Below are positions 7,934 to 16,753 of a stretch of 64,000 bases of DNA, piece after piece (the first letter of the stretch is position 1; each line of letters begins with the position of its first letter). This DNA is from Gammaproteobacteria bacterium (GTDB lineage: Bacteria; Pseudomonadota; Gammaproteobacteria; Burkholderiales; Rhodocyclaceae). Under the pieces are notes generated by a model, which was given only the letters and a program-made list of their open reading frames with translations, was not told where the DNA came from and did no database searches. Made by a program: the position numbers and the translations under genes. The DNA is taken from positions 80,001-144,000 of the forward strand of contig JAHJHI010000032.1 of the NCBI GenBank assembly GCA_018824085.1, read 5' to 3'.

Positions 7934-8971
7934 TCAATCCTTCCTGGCCAGCGGGTCGGCGCTGAGCACGCGCGGCAGCACCCACAGAAGTCCGGCGCCC
8001 ATGTAGAGCGCGCGCATGAAGATCAGCGCCGGCGCGCTGAGCATGAGATCGGTGCGCCGGTCGCGGATCGCCGCGAGGAAGGGGCGCGTGGTCAGCAGGA
8101 ACAGCACGGCCATGGCGCCGAAGGCGGCCAGCGCCGGCAGCGGCCACACCGGCATCAGCGGCAGCATGCCCACCATCAGCAGTGCCAGCACGATCTGCAG
8201 CTTCAGGCCCTGCGGCGTGTAGCTGTCCTTGACGGCCTTTTCCGGGAAGCGCCGATATACGCAGGCGCGCCAGTAGGCGCGCGAGAACTTCTTGCGCATG
8301 TAGTTGCTGAAGGTGTCCGGATGGCGGTGGTAGACGATGGCGTCGGGCGCGAACTTGATCCGGTGGCCGGCGCCGGAAATCTTCCACGACAGGTCGGTGT
8401 CCTCGTTGTCGGCCTTCGGGAAGCTGGTGTCGAAACCGCCGACCGCGTCGAACACGCTCTTGCGGATGGCGGCTGAATACGAGAACACGACGTCGATGTA
8501 CTCGTGCGCTTCGAGCAGGCAGTAGCGTTCCTCGAATTCGGCCTGGGCGAAGCGCGCCATCAGCGGTTCCTGGCGCGTGCGGTAGGCGCCCTTGACGGCG
8601 GCGATGGAGGGGTCGTCCATCGGCCGGATCATGTTGCGCAGCCACAGCGGATCGAGTTCGCAGTCCGAGTCGGTGAAGATGACGATTTCGCCGAGCGCCT
8701 CGCGTGCGCCGACGTTGCGCGCCGTGGCGGGGCCGCGGTTCTGCGCCTGGCGGAACAGGCGGACCGACGGCGAACCGGCCGGCAGTGCGGCGATGCGCCG
8801 TTCGAGGTGGCTGACGGTGGCGTCGGTCGAGCAGTCGTCGACGAACAGGATTTCGAAGTGCTCGCTGAAGTCGCGCTGGCCCAGCAGGCTGTCCAGGCAG
8901 AGGTCTATCGTCCGCATCGCGTTGTAGGCCGGAATGACGATGGAAATCCGTGGTCTTGATGTCTCTGTCAT
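7934..8971 (-). CDS. Glycosyltransferase family 2, membrane-anchored
   Basis: A 345-residue GT-A fold enzyme. The N-terminal catalytic domain opens with ISIVIPAYNAMRTIDLCLDSL, has the VDDCSTDAT motif, a DxD-like FTDSDCELD metal site near residue 100 and the KADNEDTDLSW acceptor-loop motif, which provides the catalytic base in this family. The C-terminal third (LQIVLALLMVGMLPLMPV and following) is hydrophobic and predicts several membrane segments, so the enzyme sits at the inner membrane. It probably extends the lipid-linked repeat unit. It is separated from the export gene by one base and starts 52 bp after the upstream GT4 gene ends. Confidence 0.9.
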   Translation of the reverse strand: MTETSRPRISIVIPAYNAMRTIDLCLDSLLGQRDFSEHFEILFVDDCSTDATVSHLERRIAALPAGSPSVRLFRQAQNRGPATARNVGAREALGEIVIFTDSDCELDPLWLRNMIRPMDDPSIAAVKGAYRTRQEPLMARFAQAEFEERYCLLEAHEYIDVVFSYSAAIRKSVFDAVGGFDTSFPKADNEDTDLSWKISGAGHRIKFAPDAIVYHRHPDTFSNYMRKKFSRAYWRACVYRRFPEKAVKDSYTPQGLKLQIVLALLMVGMLPLMPVWPLPALAAFGAMAVLFLLTTRPFLAAIRDRRTDLMLSAPALIFMRALYMGAGLLWVLPRVLSADPLARKD

Positions 8972-9023
8972 GTCATGTGCTCCGTTGTGCGTCGTGTCGT
9001 GCGTTGTTCCGCATTGCCGTCAT

Positions 9024-10259
9024 TCACTGTCCGACCGGCACGGCGCTGAGCCGCTGCAGGCGTTCGCGCGCCGCGGCAGGCGCCAGACGTTCGCGGCGCG
9101 AGGCGAGCACCGCGCGGTAGATGTCGGTCGTGCGCCGCGCCATCGCGGCGAGCGTGAAGCGCTCCAGCAGCCGCTCGCGCGCACGCTGGCCGAGCCGGGC
9201 GCGCAGCGCCGCGTCGTCGAGCAGGCGCTGGCACGCATTGAAGATGGCATCGACGTCTCCGGCCGGAATGATGATGCCGCTGTCGTCGGGCACCATCATT
9301 TCGCGGTTGCCGCCGACGTCGGTCGCAATGATGGGCAGCGCCATGCTCATCGCTTCGAGCAGCGAGTAGCTGAAGCTCTCGACGTGCGACGGCGACACCA
9401 GCGCGTCGAGACTGGACAGCACGGCCGGGATGTCCGACGACGGCACGTTGTCGAACACCACGCGCTCCTGCAGGCCGGCGGCCGTGATGGCGTTGCGCAC
9501 CTCGTCGCGGTAGGCCTCCCAGCCCGGAGGCGCGGCGCCGATGATGAGGAAGCGCAGCGACGGGTATTTCGGGCACAGGCGTTTTGCGGCGGCGATGAGC
9601 TCCAGCTGGCCCTTGTTCGGGTGCACCCGGCCGACGGTGCCGAATACGGTCACGTCGCGCTGCCCGAAGAAGCGCTCGCGCAGGTCACCGTGCGCCCCGG
9701 ACGGCTCGAAGCGGCCGGCATCGACGCCGTTGTGCACCACCACCACCGGCGAGCGCCGCGCGCCCGAGCCGGCGAAGCTGGCCATGTAGCCGGAATCGGT
9801 GATGACGGCGTCGGCGCGCGCCTGCACCTTGCGGTCCAGGAAGGCGTACAGGCTGCCCATCGAGAAGCCGCCCGTGAAGTTGGTCCAGCCGAAGAAGGCA
9901 TTGATCAGCGCGCAGTTCTCGGCGCGCGCGCCGCGCCAGCCGACGATGTCGGCGCGATGATCCAGCGTATGCACGATGTCGGCGCCCCAGTCGCGGATGG
10001 CGGCGCGCAGTGCGTGCAGGTCCTGCATGCCGAAGCGCGAATCGACCTCGACCAGCTGCAGCGGCAGGCCGCGTCGCCGCGCCTCGATGATCCACGGCGT
10101 GTCGGTCTGGCCCGGCCGCACGGTGGCCAGCAGGCGGGTTTCGACCTGGGCCGGGTCGAGCGCCTGCATCAGTGCGAAGACGTAGCTTTCGGCGCCGGTG
10201 ACGTCGCTGATGCCGCGTGCATTGCGGAAGTAGAGGATGCGCAGGGGCTTGGAGCTCAT
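9024..10259 (-). CDS. Glycosyltransferase family 4 (polysaccharide)
   Basis: A 411-residue GT-B glycosyltransferase. Motifs include IVHTLDHRADIVGW in the acceptor domain, VVHNGVDAGRF, FGTVGRVHPNKGQLELIAAAK, and the donor-site signature SPSHVESFSYSLLEAMSMALP in which E-x7-E glutamates are visible. The reading frame is open far upstream, but the ATG at 10259 is chosen because it overlaps the flippase stop by 4 bp and gives the usual N-terminus LRILYFRNARG. It is predicted to transfer a sugar from a nucleotide donor to the growing repeat unit in the cytoplasm. Donor and acceptor are not identifiable from sequence. Confidence 0.9.
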   Translation of the reverse strand: MSSKPLRILYFRNARGISDVTGAESYVFALMQALDPAQVETRLLATVRPGQTDTPWIIEARRRGLPLQLVEVDSRFGMQDLHALRAAIRDWGADIVHTLDHRADIVGWRGARAENCALINAFFGWTNFTGGFSMGSLYAFLDRKVQARADAVITDSGYMASFAGSGARRSPVVVVHNGVDAGRFEPSGAHGDLRERFFGQRDVTVFGTVGRVHPNKGQLELIAAAKRLCPKYPSLRFLIIGAAPPGWEAYRDEVRNAITAAGLQERVVFDNVPSSDIPAVLSSLDALVSPSHVESFSYSLLEAMSMALPIIATDVGGNREMMVPDDSGIIIPAGDVDAIFNACQRLLDDAALRARLGQRARERLLERFTLAAMARRTTDIYRAVLASRRERLAPAAARERLQRLSAVPVGQ

Positions 10260-11554
10260 GGATCGGTCCTGTTCGAAGGTGAAGACGGATGACGCAGTGC
10301 GCGCCATACGAGGACGGCTATCAGCAGCGCCTGGCCGATGCGCGCCGCGCTGCCGGCCATCGCGGCGCCGACCGCGCCGTGCGCCGGAATCAGCCACAGC
10401 GCCAGCGCGCACCACAGCAGCAGGGACGCGATGCCGGTGACGGCGTAGCCGTGCGGACGGTTCTGTGCGTACAGCACGAGGTAGAGCGGGTGCGAGCACA
10501 GCGTCGCGATGAAGCCCGGCAGCAGCCAGCGCATGACCGGTGCCGCGTCGGCGTAGTCGTGGCCGTAGGCCAGCGTGACCAGCCATTCGGCGGCCGGCCA
10601 CAGCAGGCCGAGCGCGCCGCCGGTCAGCAGCAGCTTGGGCGCGATGGCGCCGACGTAGCGGCGCAGGTCCGGCGTGGAACTGATGCGCGACGTGGACGGC
10701 AGGCGCGTCGTCAGCAGCGCGACGGTGAGCTGGTCGATGAACATGAGCAGCGTCGCGGCCGCCGAGTAGAAGCCGGCCTGCGACAGACCTGACCACTGCG
10801 TCAGTGCCGGCAGCGCGAGATAGCTCTGCAGCAGGAAGCACAGGCTGGCCAGCGCGGTCCAGCGGCTGAAGCGCACCAGTTCGACGAAGGTGGCGCGGTC
10901 GGCGCGGCATTGCCGCAGCGGCGCGCGCAGCAGGAACATGCCGACGGCCGCGCCGAGCGCGAAGAACAGCGCGTGCGTCCACATCAGCGCGTCGAGCGTG
11001 AGCAGCCCGGCCAGCCACAGCAGGGGCAGCGCGGCCAGGCGCAGCGCATTGACCAGCGGTGTGAGCAGCGCGTAGGCGAAGAAGCGCTCGGAGGCCTGGA
11101 GCACGGCCAGCGACAGCGTGGCGAGGCTGGCAGCGGCCGCGGTCAGCGCGGCCAGGCGTATTGCGTGGCCGACGGCTTCTTCGTTGGCGAACGACGACAG
11201 CAGCCAGAACAGCGCCGCCATCGGCAGCAGCAACAGCAGGCGCAGTACCAGCGCGGCGCCGAGGATGTCGCCCGCGCGCTGCGTGTCCTGTGCCTGGCGG
11301 CGCGCATACAGCCGCACCACGCCCGGGTCGAATCCTTCGCCGACGAGGTTGTGCGCCCAGATCGTCGCTGCCGTGAAGGTGGCGAGCACGCCGAAGTCCT
11401 CGGGCCCGAGCACGCGCGCGACGACCAGGCCGAGCACGAAGGCGAAGCCGGAGCGCGTCATGTTGGCGCCGAACACCAGCAGCGCCGGGCTGGCGAGCCG
11501 GCCGAGCCAGGCCGGCAGGCGCGCGGGCGCGAGGGCGTCGCTGCGGCCGGTCAC
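10256..11554 (-). CDS. Polysaccharide flippase (Wzx/MATE-type)
   Basis: A 432-residue integral membrane protein with about 12 hydrophobic segments, beginning FGANMTRSGFAFVLGLVVARVLGPEDFGVLATFTAA, a typical opening of polysaccharide-transporter (PST) family proteins. It is expected to flip undecaprenyl-linked repeat units across the inner membrane. The start is a GTG at 11554 whose GTGA overlaps the stop of the GT39-like gene by 4 bp, the pattern used across the operon; the open frame further upstream belongs to the shadow of that neighbour. Together with the ligase/polymerase-like protein and the Wzz-like protein it makes a Wzx/Wzy-dependent route likely. Confidence 0.87.
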   Translation of the reverse strand: MTGRSDALAPARLPAWLGRLASPALLVFGANMTRSGFAFVLGLVVARVLGPEDFGVLATFTAATIWAHNLVGEGFDPGVVRLYARRQAQDTQRAGDILGAALVLRLLLLLPMAALFWLLSSFANEEAVGHAIRLAALTAAAASLATLSLAVLQASERFFAYALLTPLVNALRLAALPLLWLAGLLTLDALMWTHALFFALGAAVGMFLLRAPLRQCRADRATFVELVRFSRWTALASLCFLLQSYLALPALTQWSGLSQAGFYSAAATLLMFIDQLTVALLTTRLPSTSRISSTPDLRRYVGAIAPKLLLTGGALGLLWPAAEWLVTLAYGHDYADAAPVMRWLLPGFIATLCSHPLYLVLYAQNRPHGYAVTGIASLLLWCALALWLIPAHGAVGAAMAGSAARIGQALLIAVLVWRALRHPSSPSNRTDP

Positions 11555-13077
11555 CGGAAACCTTCGGGGATGGCGACGACGCGCATCAGGCGGAAGTCGG
11601 CGTTGGCGTACTGCTGCTGCAGCGCGTGCGGAAAGCGCGCGGCAAAGCGGGCGAGGTCGTCCGGATGTTCGTAGTCCATGTCCGTGGCGAGATCGCCCAG
11701 ACCGATCATCACGTGGCTGACGCGGTTGTCGCGGATGAGCCGCCACAGTTCGGCATCGCTGCGATAGCCGTAGGGCGACAGGCTGGTCCGTTCGGCGTAC
11801 AGCGCCACGGCGCGCGCGCGCCCGGACAGCACGACGGCATCGGTTGGCGTGTGCAGGCGGATTTCCGCCAGCAGCGCCTGACCGCCGGGGCTGGTCAGGC
11901 CCGGATCGATCGGGCCGCGCGGCGCGTTCAGGTGGCCCGACAGATAGCCGATGGCCAGCGCCACGGCCAGCGCGCCGCCGAGGCCCGCGCCGACGCGCGA
12001 GGGCAGCCGCCCGCACAGCCACTGCAGGCCGGTCCATGCGTAATACAGGTAGATCGGGAACAGCGGCAGCATGTAGCGCTGCTGGATCATCGTGCCGATC
12101 CAGTACATCGACAGCGGCACCATGTAGAGCGGCGTGAACACTTCGAGCACGGACACACCGCGTCGCAGCCGCAGCACGTAGCCGATCACGGCGAATACCG
12201 ATGCGGCGAGGAAAAGCGCTGCGCGCAGCGCGGTGTCGAAGGGCGCGGGCAGGCCGTTCTTGAACAGCACCGACAGGCTGAGCACATAGGCCTTTGCATT
12301 GCTCAGGATGGACGGCGCGTCGAAGCGGATCAGGTGGGCGTAGCCGCCGTCGCCGTGCAGCGTCAGCGACTGCACGACGGCGAATGCGAGCGCGACGGCG
12401 GCGGCAACCATGCTGACGGTGCCGGGGCGGCGCCGGGTCAGCAGTTCGCAGGCCAGCACGGCCGGCAGGATGACGATGCCGACGCTGCGCGTTCCGTACG
12501 CGAGATAGGCCACGACGCCGAGTGCGATGCCCTGCGCGACGAGCTGCGCGTTCCACCGCAACCGTCCGTTGCACCAGCGGTCGGCGAGCCAGAGTGCGAT
12601 CAGCGTGAGGAAGAGAAAGACGGTGTCCGGCCGGGCTTCGTCGCGGAAACCGACGAAGTACGGACTCAGCGCGACCAGCGCCATGATGGCCAGCGCCGCG
12701 CGGTCACCGACACGTCCGCGCAGCAGCAGCACGCCGGCACAGGCCGACGCGCACAGCATGACGACGCCGAGCAGCTTCAGCATGTGCAGGTCGGCGCCCC
12801 AGAGCGCGATCAGCGGCGCGATCAGCAGCGGATAGACCGGCGGGTAGGTGGCGGGACCGGGAATCGCCCACGGATTGGCGATGTAGCCGATGTCGCCGTA
12901 AGGGCGGCTGGCGATCAGGTTCAGCGCGTGTGAAATGTACTGCGCGATGTCGTCGCTCCAGTCGTGGCCGCTGCGCAGGAAAGGCGCATGGACACACCAG
13001 ATGACGACGCACAGCAGGACGAGTGCGAGCGCGAGCGCGCGCCCCGTCAGCAGCCTGGTACGGACCGGCGTGTTCAT
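11551..13077 (-). CDS. GT39/ArnT-like membrane glycosyltransferase
   Basis: A 508-residue multi-pass membrane protein of the dolichyl-phosphate-mannose/ArnT (GT-C) type. It opens with one transmembrane helix (LALALVLLCVVIWCVHAPFL), then a periplasmic loop containing SGHDWSDDIAQYISHA, where the paired Asp residues fit the GT-C acidic motif, followed by about ten more hydrophobic segments and a soluble C-terminal domain of about 130 residues. Such enzymes use polyprenyl-phosphate sugars to modify glycans in the periplasm. The ATG at 13077 overlaps the upstream GT2 stop by 4 bp. A coupled DPM1-like GT2 gene directly upstream could make its polyprenyl-phosphate donor; that pairing is inference. 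Confidence 0.82.
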   Translation of the reverse strand: MNTPVRTRLLTGRALALALVLLCVVIWCVHAPFLRSGHDWSDDIAQYISHALNLIASRPYGDIGYIANPWAIPGPATYPPVYPLLIAPLIALWGADLHMLKLLGVVMLCASACAGVLLLRGRVGDRAALAIMALVALSPYFVGFRDEARPDTVFLFLTLIALWLADRWCNGRLRWNAQLVAQGIALGVVAYLAYGTRSVGIVILPAVLACELLTRRRPGTVSMVAAAVALAFAVVQSLTLHGDGGYAHLIRFDAPSILSNAKAYVLSLSVLFKNGLPAPFDTALRAALFLAASVFAVIGYVLRLRRGVSVLEVFTPLYMVPLSMYWIGTMIQQRYMLPLFPIYLYYAWTGLQWLCGRLPSRVGAGLGGALAVALAIGYLSGHLNAPRGPIDPGLTSPGGQALLAEIRLHTPTDAVVLSGRARAVALYAERTSLSPYGYRSDAELWRLIRDNRVSHVMIGLGDLATDMDYEHPDDLARFAARFPHALQQQYANADFRLMRVVAIPEGFR

Positions 13078-13841
13078 TGTGTGACCGGCAGGTATTTGTC
13101 GCAGCGCTGCAGGCCGGTGCGATGCAGTGCGTACTCGCCCAGCACGCCGAGTATCGAGAAGCCGGTGCGCCAGATGTTCAGGTGGTTGTCCTCGTCGCCG
13201 TAGTGGGTCGGGATCGGCACTTCCACCACGCGCAGCCCGAACACGCGGCACTGGATCAGGATTTCCACGTCGAAGTGGTAGTAGCCGGCATTGCGTTCGA
13301 GCGGAAGCCTGGCCAGCGCGTCGCAGCGGTAGGCGCGGTAGCCGGAATGGAACTCGGTCAGGTTCCAGCCGAGCAGCAGATTGGCCAGTCCGGTCAGGAA
13401 CTTGTTGCCGAGCAGCCGGTGCATCGGCATGTTGCCGGCCAGAGGGTCACCGGCCAGGCGCGAGCCGAAGCTCATGTCGGCGGCGGCGCCGCTGCACAGC
13501 GGCTCGACGATGGTGTCCAGCAGTTCGGGTGCGTACTGGCCGTCGGCGTGCAGCATGACGACGATGTCGTGTCCCTGGCGCAGGCAGTGCGCATACGCGA
13601 TCTTCTGGCTGCCGCCGTAGCCCATGTTCTGCTCGTTGCGGATGACGGTGAAGGTCAGGCGCCGGTCGAGGCCGAGTTCCTGCGCGGTGCGTCGCGCGAT
13701 GCCGGACGTGTCGTCCGTGCTGGCGTTGTCGACGACGATGATTTCGGCCGTGCGGGCGAGGAAGTCCTCGGGAATGCGGTGCAGCACGCCGGGCAGGAAG
13801 CGTTCCGCGTTGTAGGCGGGAATGTAGATGGCGATCTTCAT
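13074..13841 (-). CDS. Glycosyltransferase family 2, polyprenyl-phosphate sugar synthase-like
   Basis: A 255-residue GT2 enzyme of the DPM1/DPG synthase-like type. Motifs: IAIYIPAYNAERFLPGVL at the N-terminus, VVDNASTDDTSG, the HADGQYAPELL metal-binding DxD-like site near residue 95, and FHSGYRAYRCDAL. There is no C-terminal membrane domain. Enzymes of this group often load a sugar on polyprenyl phosphate. The start at 13841 overlaps the ligase-like gene's stop by 4 bp, and its own stop overlaps the GT39-like gene's start, so donor synthase and transferase would be made together. The alternative is a plain repeat-unit glycosyltransferase. Confidence 0.87.
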   Translation of the reverse strand: MKIAIYIPAYNAERFLPGVLHRIPEDFLARTAEIIVVDNASTDDTSGIARRTAQELGLDRRLTFTVIRNEQNMGYGGSQKIAYAHCLRQGHDIVVMLHADGQYAPELLDTIVEPLCSGAAADMSFGSRLAGDPLAGNMPMHRLLGNKFLTGLANLLLGWNLTEFHSGYRAYRCDALARLPLERNAGYYHFDVEILIQCRVFGLRVVEVPIPTHYGDEDNHLNIWRTGFSILGVLGEYALHRTGLQRCDKYLPVTQ

Positions 13842-15283
13842 GGCGGAAATGGAGGGGCGGAAGAGGTGACCGGAGAGGCGCGGCGCACGGGCGCGGGCGT
13901 GATCCGCGCCTGGATGATGTGACCCATGGCCGCGGCAAGCGCCAGCGTGAACCACATGTCACGCACCATCGGCGTGAAGGCGAGAAAGGCGAGCTGGCCG
14001 ATGAGCGCGATGAACAGCGCGCGCGCGTAATCGGACAGCTCGGGATCGTTCCAGCTGCGCCGGATCGAGCGCAGCGCGATGAACCACAGGCCCAGCAGCG
14101 GCACCAGACCGAGCAGGCCTTCTTCGGCGGCAACTTCGATGAAGGAGTTATGGATCGCCTCGGGGTGGATTTCGCTGAACGCCCAGTCCGGCAGGTAGGG
14201 CATGTAGTTGAAGCGCGCCTGGCCGAGCCCGACGCCGGTGAGCGGGTGCGCAAGGAAGAGGTTGAGGCCGCCGGCCCACGATTCCAGCCGGAACTGGAAC
14301 GAGCCGGCGCTGGAATACAGTTCGCCGCTCTTGAAGGCGGCGCCGACGCCGCGGATCTGTTCGATCGAGCGCGCAAGTTCCGGAAAGCTCCAGCCGTGCG
14401 CGGCGAGGATGGCGAGGAACACGATCGCGCCGCCGACCAGCGGCGCGCGCGACGCCTTCCACCACAGCCACGCGGCGGCCACGGCCATCAGCGCCATGCC
14501 GATGAAGGAACTGCGCGAATAGGTGCTGAACCAGGCGTAGAGCAGCAGCACGAAACAGCCGGCCAGCACCGGGCGCAACAGCCCGCGCGCGCGCCAGATC
14601 ATCAGCGCAAGAAACGGCAGCACCATCTGCAGGAAGCCGGCCAGGAAGATGGGATGCGGCGTCGTGCCTTCAGCCCGGAAGCCGTCGGTGCTGACGTCGA
14701 TCTTGGACTGCGCGGCGGCGCGCCAGTCGCCCGGGAGAACGAAGCGGAAATGCACCTGCGCGATGGTGATCAGCGCCTCGGCGATGCTGACCGCGACGAG
14801 TACCCACAGCACGTGGCGGATGTCGCGCGCCGATTTCACCATGGACAGCGTGACGAAGAACAGCACGAAGCGCGTGAGGTAGCCGGACGCTTCCTTGGTC
14901 AGGCTTTCCGCGTCGAACACGCGGGCGTTCGACAGTGCGACACCGGCGACGACGGCCAGCATGAAGAACAGCGCGGTACGCCCCGCGTCGGTGGCGAACG
15001 GGTTGGGCCACGGACAGCGCTCGGCCGCCGCGTTGAAGAAGATGGCGGCAAGCACCGGCGGCAGCACCATGCGGGTGACGGTGAGGCCGCCGCCGAAGTC
15101 GATCGTCACCGGGATGACGGCGATGAGTACCCACAGGCACACTTGCGGACGGATCAGCAGCACGAGGAAAAGCGGCAACGCCAGGATGGCGAGGAAAGCT
15201 TTTGTTCCGGCGATCGCAATGACCGCGCCCAGGATGAGGGCGGCGGCCAGCAGCGGTAGCGGAATCGGCGTCGTGCGCAGCAT
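13838..15283 (-). CDS. O-antigen ligase / Wzy-type polymerase family membrane protein
   Basis: A 481-residue inner-membrane protein with 10-12 predicted helices and a Wzy_C-like region: a large periplasmic loop (FKSGELYSSAGSFQFRLESW ... HPLTGVGLGQARFNYM) followed by EIHPEAIHNSFIEVAAEEG, in which the HNSFIEVAAEEGLLG segment is the family signature. Members either ligate polymer to lipid A or polymerise repeat units. In an EPS cluster with a flippase and a Wzz-like protein and no other polymerase in view, polymerase (Wzy) is the likelier role. It sits 20 bp downstream of the cupin gene and overlaps the GT2 gene by 4 bp. Confidence 0.88.
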   Translation of the reverse strand: MLRTTPIPLPLLAAALILGAVIAIAGTKAFLAILALPLFLVLLIRPQVCLWVLIAVIPVTIDFGGGLTVTRMVLPPVLAAIFFNAAAERCPWPNPFATDAGRTALFFMLAVVAGVALSNARVFDAESLTKEASGYLTRFVLFFVTLSMVKSARDIRHVLWVLVAVSIAEALITIAQVHFRFVLPGDWRAAAQSKIDVSTDGFRAEGTTPHPIFLAGFLQMVLPFLALMIWRARGLLRPVLAGCFVLLLYAWFSTYSRSSFIGMALMAVAAAWLWWKASRAPLVGGAIVFLAILAAHGWSFPELARSIEQIRGVGAAFKSGELYSSAGSFQFRLESWAGGLNLFLAHPLTGVGLGQARFNYMPYLPDWAFSEIHPEAIHNSFIEVAAEEGLLGLVPLLGLWFIALRSIRRSWNDPELSDYARALFIALIGQLAFLAFTPMVRDMWFTLALAAAMGHIIQARITPAPVRRASPVTSSAPPFPP

Positions 15284-15303
15284 GGTCAGGGGTGCGCGCG
15301 GGT

Positions 15304-15747
15304 TCAGGCCGGAGATGGCGCCGGATCGAGCAGCGTGATGCGCTGTTCGTCCGGGGCGTCGTAATCGTAGGGGTCGTCCGCGTAGGCGAACAGCATCATC
15401 GGACCGCTGCCGTTGTTGCGGAAGGCGTGTGCGACGCCGGGTGCGACTTCGATGATGCAGGGGCGCTCGGCGGACAGCTCGGTCAGCGCGGACTCACCGG
15501 TTTCCATGACGCGGGTCGCCATCTGGGCGCTGCCCTGCAGCACGCAGAACCACTCGGTGGCGCGCTCGTGGAAGTGGTTGCCCTTGACCTGGCCGGGCGT
15601 TGCCGTCGTGACGTAGATTTCGCCGAACTCGAGCGGTCCTTCGATGTGTTCGCGCATCAGCAGCTTGAGCAGCCAGCCGCGTTCGTCTTCGCGCCGCGTC
15701 AGTTGGCGAACGCGGACGCCGGGAAGCAATGGAGTGAATTCGTGCAC
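15304..15747 (-). CDS. Cupin-fold sugar isomerase/epimerase-like protein
   Basis: A 147-residue single-domain cupin. The metal/active-site stretch KGNHFHERATEWFCVLQGSA matches the cupin motif 1 of sugar-modifying proteins such as the C-terminal cupin of CapF/WbjC and FdtA/QdtA-like ketoisomerases, and VAPGVAHAFRNNG is motif 2. Such proteins epimerise or isomerise 4-keto-6-deoxy nucleotide sugars, so it could act on the CDP-4-keto-6-deoxyglucose made by RfbG; the substrate is inferred. It lies 10 bp after the neighbouring epimerase stop, 20 bp before the ligase-like gene. Confidence 0.8.
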   Translation of the reverse strand: MHEFTPLLPGVRVRQLTRREDERGWLLKLLMREHIEGPLEFGEIYVTTATPGQVKGNHFHERATEWFCVLQGSAQMATRVMETGESALTELSAERPCIIEVAPGVAHAFRNNGSGPMMLFAYADDPYDYDAPDEQRITLLDPAPSPA

Positions 15748-15757
15748 GTTGGTGTCC

Positions 15758-16753
15758 TCAGGTCGGTGGTGAGGTCAAGGCGCCGCTTTGCAGTGCGTCG
15801 CGATACCAAGGAATGACGGCGGCGATGCCGTCGGCGAATTTCACGACCGGATTCCAGTCGAGCATGGCCCGGGCGCGCGTGGCGTCGCCACAGCTGCGCC
15901 ACAGTTCGGCCTGGCGGTAGGGCAGGGCGCCGAACAGCGCGTGCCCCTTGCTGTCCGCCAGCCTGAAGATGAGGTCGACGGCGTTGCGTACCGACGTTTC
16001 CTCCCCGCTGCTGAGGTTGAACACCTCGCCTTCGACGCCCGGCACGACGGCGGCGCGCAGATAGCCTTCGACGATGTCGTCGATGTGCGTGAACTCGCGC
16101 GTCTGCTCGCCCAGCGTCATCGGGAATTCTCGGTTCGCCAGCGCTGCCAGGATGGCCTGCGGAATCAGCCGCACCGCTTCCTGCTCCGGGCCGTAACAGA
16201 GGAAGGGGCGGATCGTCGTGACCGGGATGCCGCGCGTGCGATGCACCATCTCGCACCACATCGTCGCGGCGGCCTTGGACACCGAATACGGCGACACCGG
16301 GTGCAGCGCGTCGGCTTCGGCGGCCGGCACGTCGCGGTCTCCGTATTCCTCGCAGCTGCCGGAATTGACGATGCGCTGCACGCCGGCGTCGGCGAGCGCA
16401 TTGAGCAGGCGCACGGTGCCGACGAGGTTCACCATGATGGCGCGTTCGTCGTTGTCGCGGTCGCGCCCGACGTTGGTATAGGCGGCCATGTGGAAGGCGT
16501 AGCGCGGCCGGATCTCGGCGATCGTCGCCGGCAGCGCGACCGCGTCGCCGAGGTCGGCGCGCAGGATGCGGATGCGATCGCCCAGCGGATCGAGCTTGCT
16601 GCTGCTCGATTCCGGGCGCAGCAGCACGTGGACGTCGGCGCCGAGCGCGACCAGCCGTCGCGTCAGGTGGGCGCCGATGAAGCCCGAGGCGCCGGTGACG
16701 AGCACCGGCTGACCGCGCAGCGCATCGACCGGATCGGCAAGGGGCGCGTTCAT
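15758..16753 (-). CDS. NAD-dependent sugar epimerase/reductase (extended SDR)
   Basis: A 331-residue extended short-chain dehydrogenase. The Rossmann motif VTGASGFIGAHL is near residue 20, an active-site strand reads VNSGSCEEYGDRD and the catalytic YxxxK lies in SPYSVSKAAATMW. A typical RPFLCYGPEQE segment follows. Family members epimerise or reduce nucleotide-linked 4-keto sugars. The ATG at 16753 overlaps the GH26-like gene's stop by 4 bp; the longer frame upstream is shadow coding of that gene. Being directly followed by the cupin gene, it may complete conversion of a 4-keto-6-deoxy sugar, but the product cannot be read from sequence. Confidence 0.88.
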   Translation of the reverse strand: MNAPLADPVDALRGQPVLVTGASGFIGAHLTRRLVALGADVHVLLRPESSSSKLDPLGDRIRILRADLGDAVALPATIAEIRPRYAFHMAAYTNVGRDRDNDERAIMVNLVGTVRLLNALADAGVQRIVNSGSCEEYGDRDVPAAEADALHPVSPYSVSKAAATMWCEMVHRTRGIPVTTIRPFLCYGPEQEAVRLIPQAILAALANREFPMTLGEQTREFTHIDDIVEGYLRAAVVPGVEGEVFNLSSGEETSVRNAVDLIFRLADSKGHALFGALPYRQAELWRSCGDATRARAMLDWNPVVKFADGIAAVIPWYRDALQSGALTSPPT

